From: a virus | Virus record (IMG/VR): IMGVR_UViG_3300019755_000015 | Span: 1 to 22,292 of that record | Length of the DNA: 22,292 nt | Direction: 5' to 3' (one strand) | In this document: positions 22,184 to 22,292 of the stretch, piece after piece | Layout of the letters: every line of letters begins with the position of its first letter | Position numbering within the stretch: position 1 is the first letter of the stretch | Made by a program: the position numbers and the translations under genes | Notes under the pieces: generated by a model | Databases searched by the model: none | What the model was told of the DNA's origin: nothing | What the model saw: only the letters and a program-made list of their open reading frames with translations

Positions 22184-22292
22184 TGTACACTTTATCAGAG
22201 TTGCTAGTTGACGATATAGCAATATGTGTTAACTATGTAACAGATGAGTACTGTAAGCGTACAGGCAAAGCTACTGGTGATGTGGATATCAT
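22183..22292 (+). CDS. Start of a further structural gene (partial, GTG start)
   Basis: An open frame begins with GTG at 22183, overlapping the upstream TAG as TAGTG, the same arrangement as other junctions here, and runs to the window edge for 36 codons. It reads YTLSELLVDDIAICVNYVTD and then CKRTGKATGDVDI, and has the phage-style codon mix. No strong ribosome-binding site is visible, so coupling is assumed; a TTG at 22201 is an alternative start. Likely another tail or neck gene, but too short to identify. Confidence 0.45.
   Translation, partial: MYTLSELLVDDIAICVNYVTDEYCKRTGKATGDVDI

Noticed and set aside
22201-22222. Inverted repeat TTGCTA/TAGCAA and a TTGACG -35-like box near the right edge
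   Set aside because: It falls inside an open coding frame, has no matching -10 at suitable distance, and a six-base repeat is expected by chance.

Overview
The window is a late-gene block of a lytic, podovirus-like tailed phage (Caudoviricetes). Every supported gene is on the + strand, packed end to end with short gaps or stop/start overlaps of the TAATG, TAGTG or ATGA type. The diagnostic genes are a large terminase, a portal protein, a scaffold-like protein, an N4-gp56-family major capsid protein, a long run of collagen-like and lectin-like tail-fibre genes, and an endolysin. I see no integrase, repressor, tRNA, rRNA or CRISPR. The DNA is AT-rich, arginine is mostly AGA/AGG, isoleucine is often ATA, ribosome-binding sites are AAAGGA-like, and promoters carry TATAAT without a clear -35 box. 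This would suit a host such as Campylobacterota (Arcobacter/Sulfurimonas-like), but that is a weak inference.

Layout: (1) 1-2360, the terminase large subunit, open at the left edge, and a putative head-tail adaptor. (2) 2361-12652, ten structural genes that look like fibre, spike or accessory tail proteins: two small collagen-like proteins, a 1024-aa main fibre, a two-domain adhesin-like protein, further small fibre proteins, and a lectin-like (LamG/concanavalin-fold) cassette split by a free-standing HNH homing endonuclease. (3) 12684-14778, a fibre-assembly-like protein, a DUF1353 protein and a probable lysis group: a small lipoprotein, a coiled-coil membrane protein and an M15-type peptidase endolysin. 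(4) 14833-22292, head morphogenesis: portal with an in-frame intein, two small unknown proteins, scaffold, major capsid protein, two unknown virion-type proteins, and the start of another gene at the right edge.

The most notable element is a 366-residue intein in the portal protein. It lacks a normal N-terminal nucleophile but carries the Trp-Cys-Thr signature of class 3 inteins, together with two LAGLIDADG motifs. The window therefore holds two independent homing elements, an intein endonuclease and a free-standing HNH. Two stretches (about 5540-6830 and 9850-12420) differ in base and codon usage from the surrounding fibre genes. They look like recently exchanged receptor-binding modules, and the second contains the HNH gene.

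Four promoter-like sites share TTAA exactly 16 nt upstream of TATAAT, and three of them have an extended TGC-TATAAT -10. They divide the window into transcription units starting at the adaptor, the mid-fibre region, the portal and the pre-scaffold gene. Hairpins follow the capsid gene and the gene after it. Together the genes package DNA (terminase plus portal), build the head (scaffold plus capsid), equip the tail for adsorption (fibres plus assembly factor) and release the progeny (lysis group).
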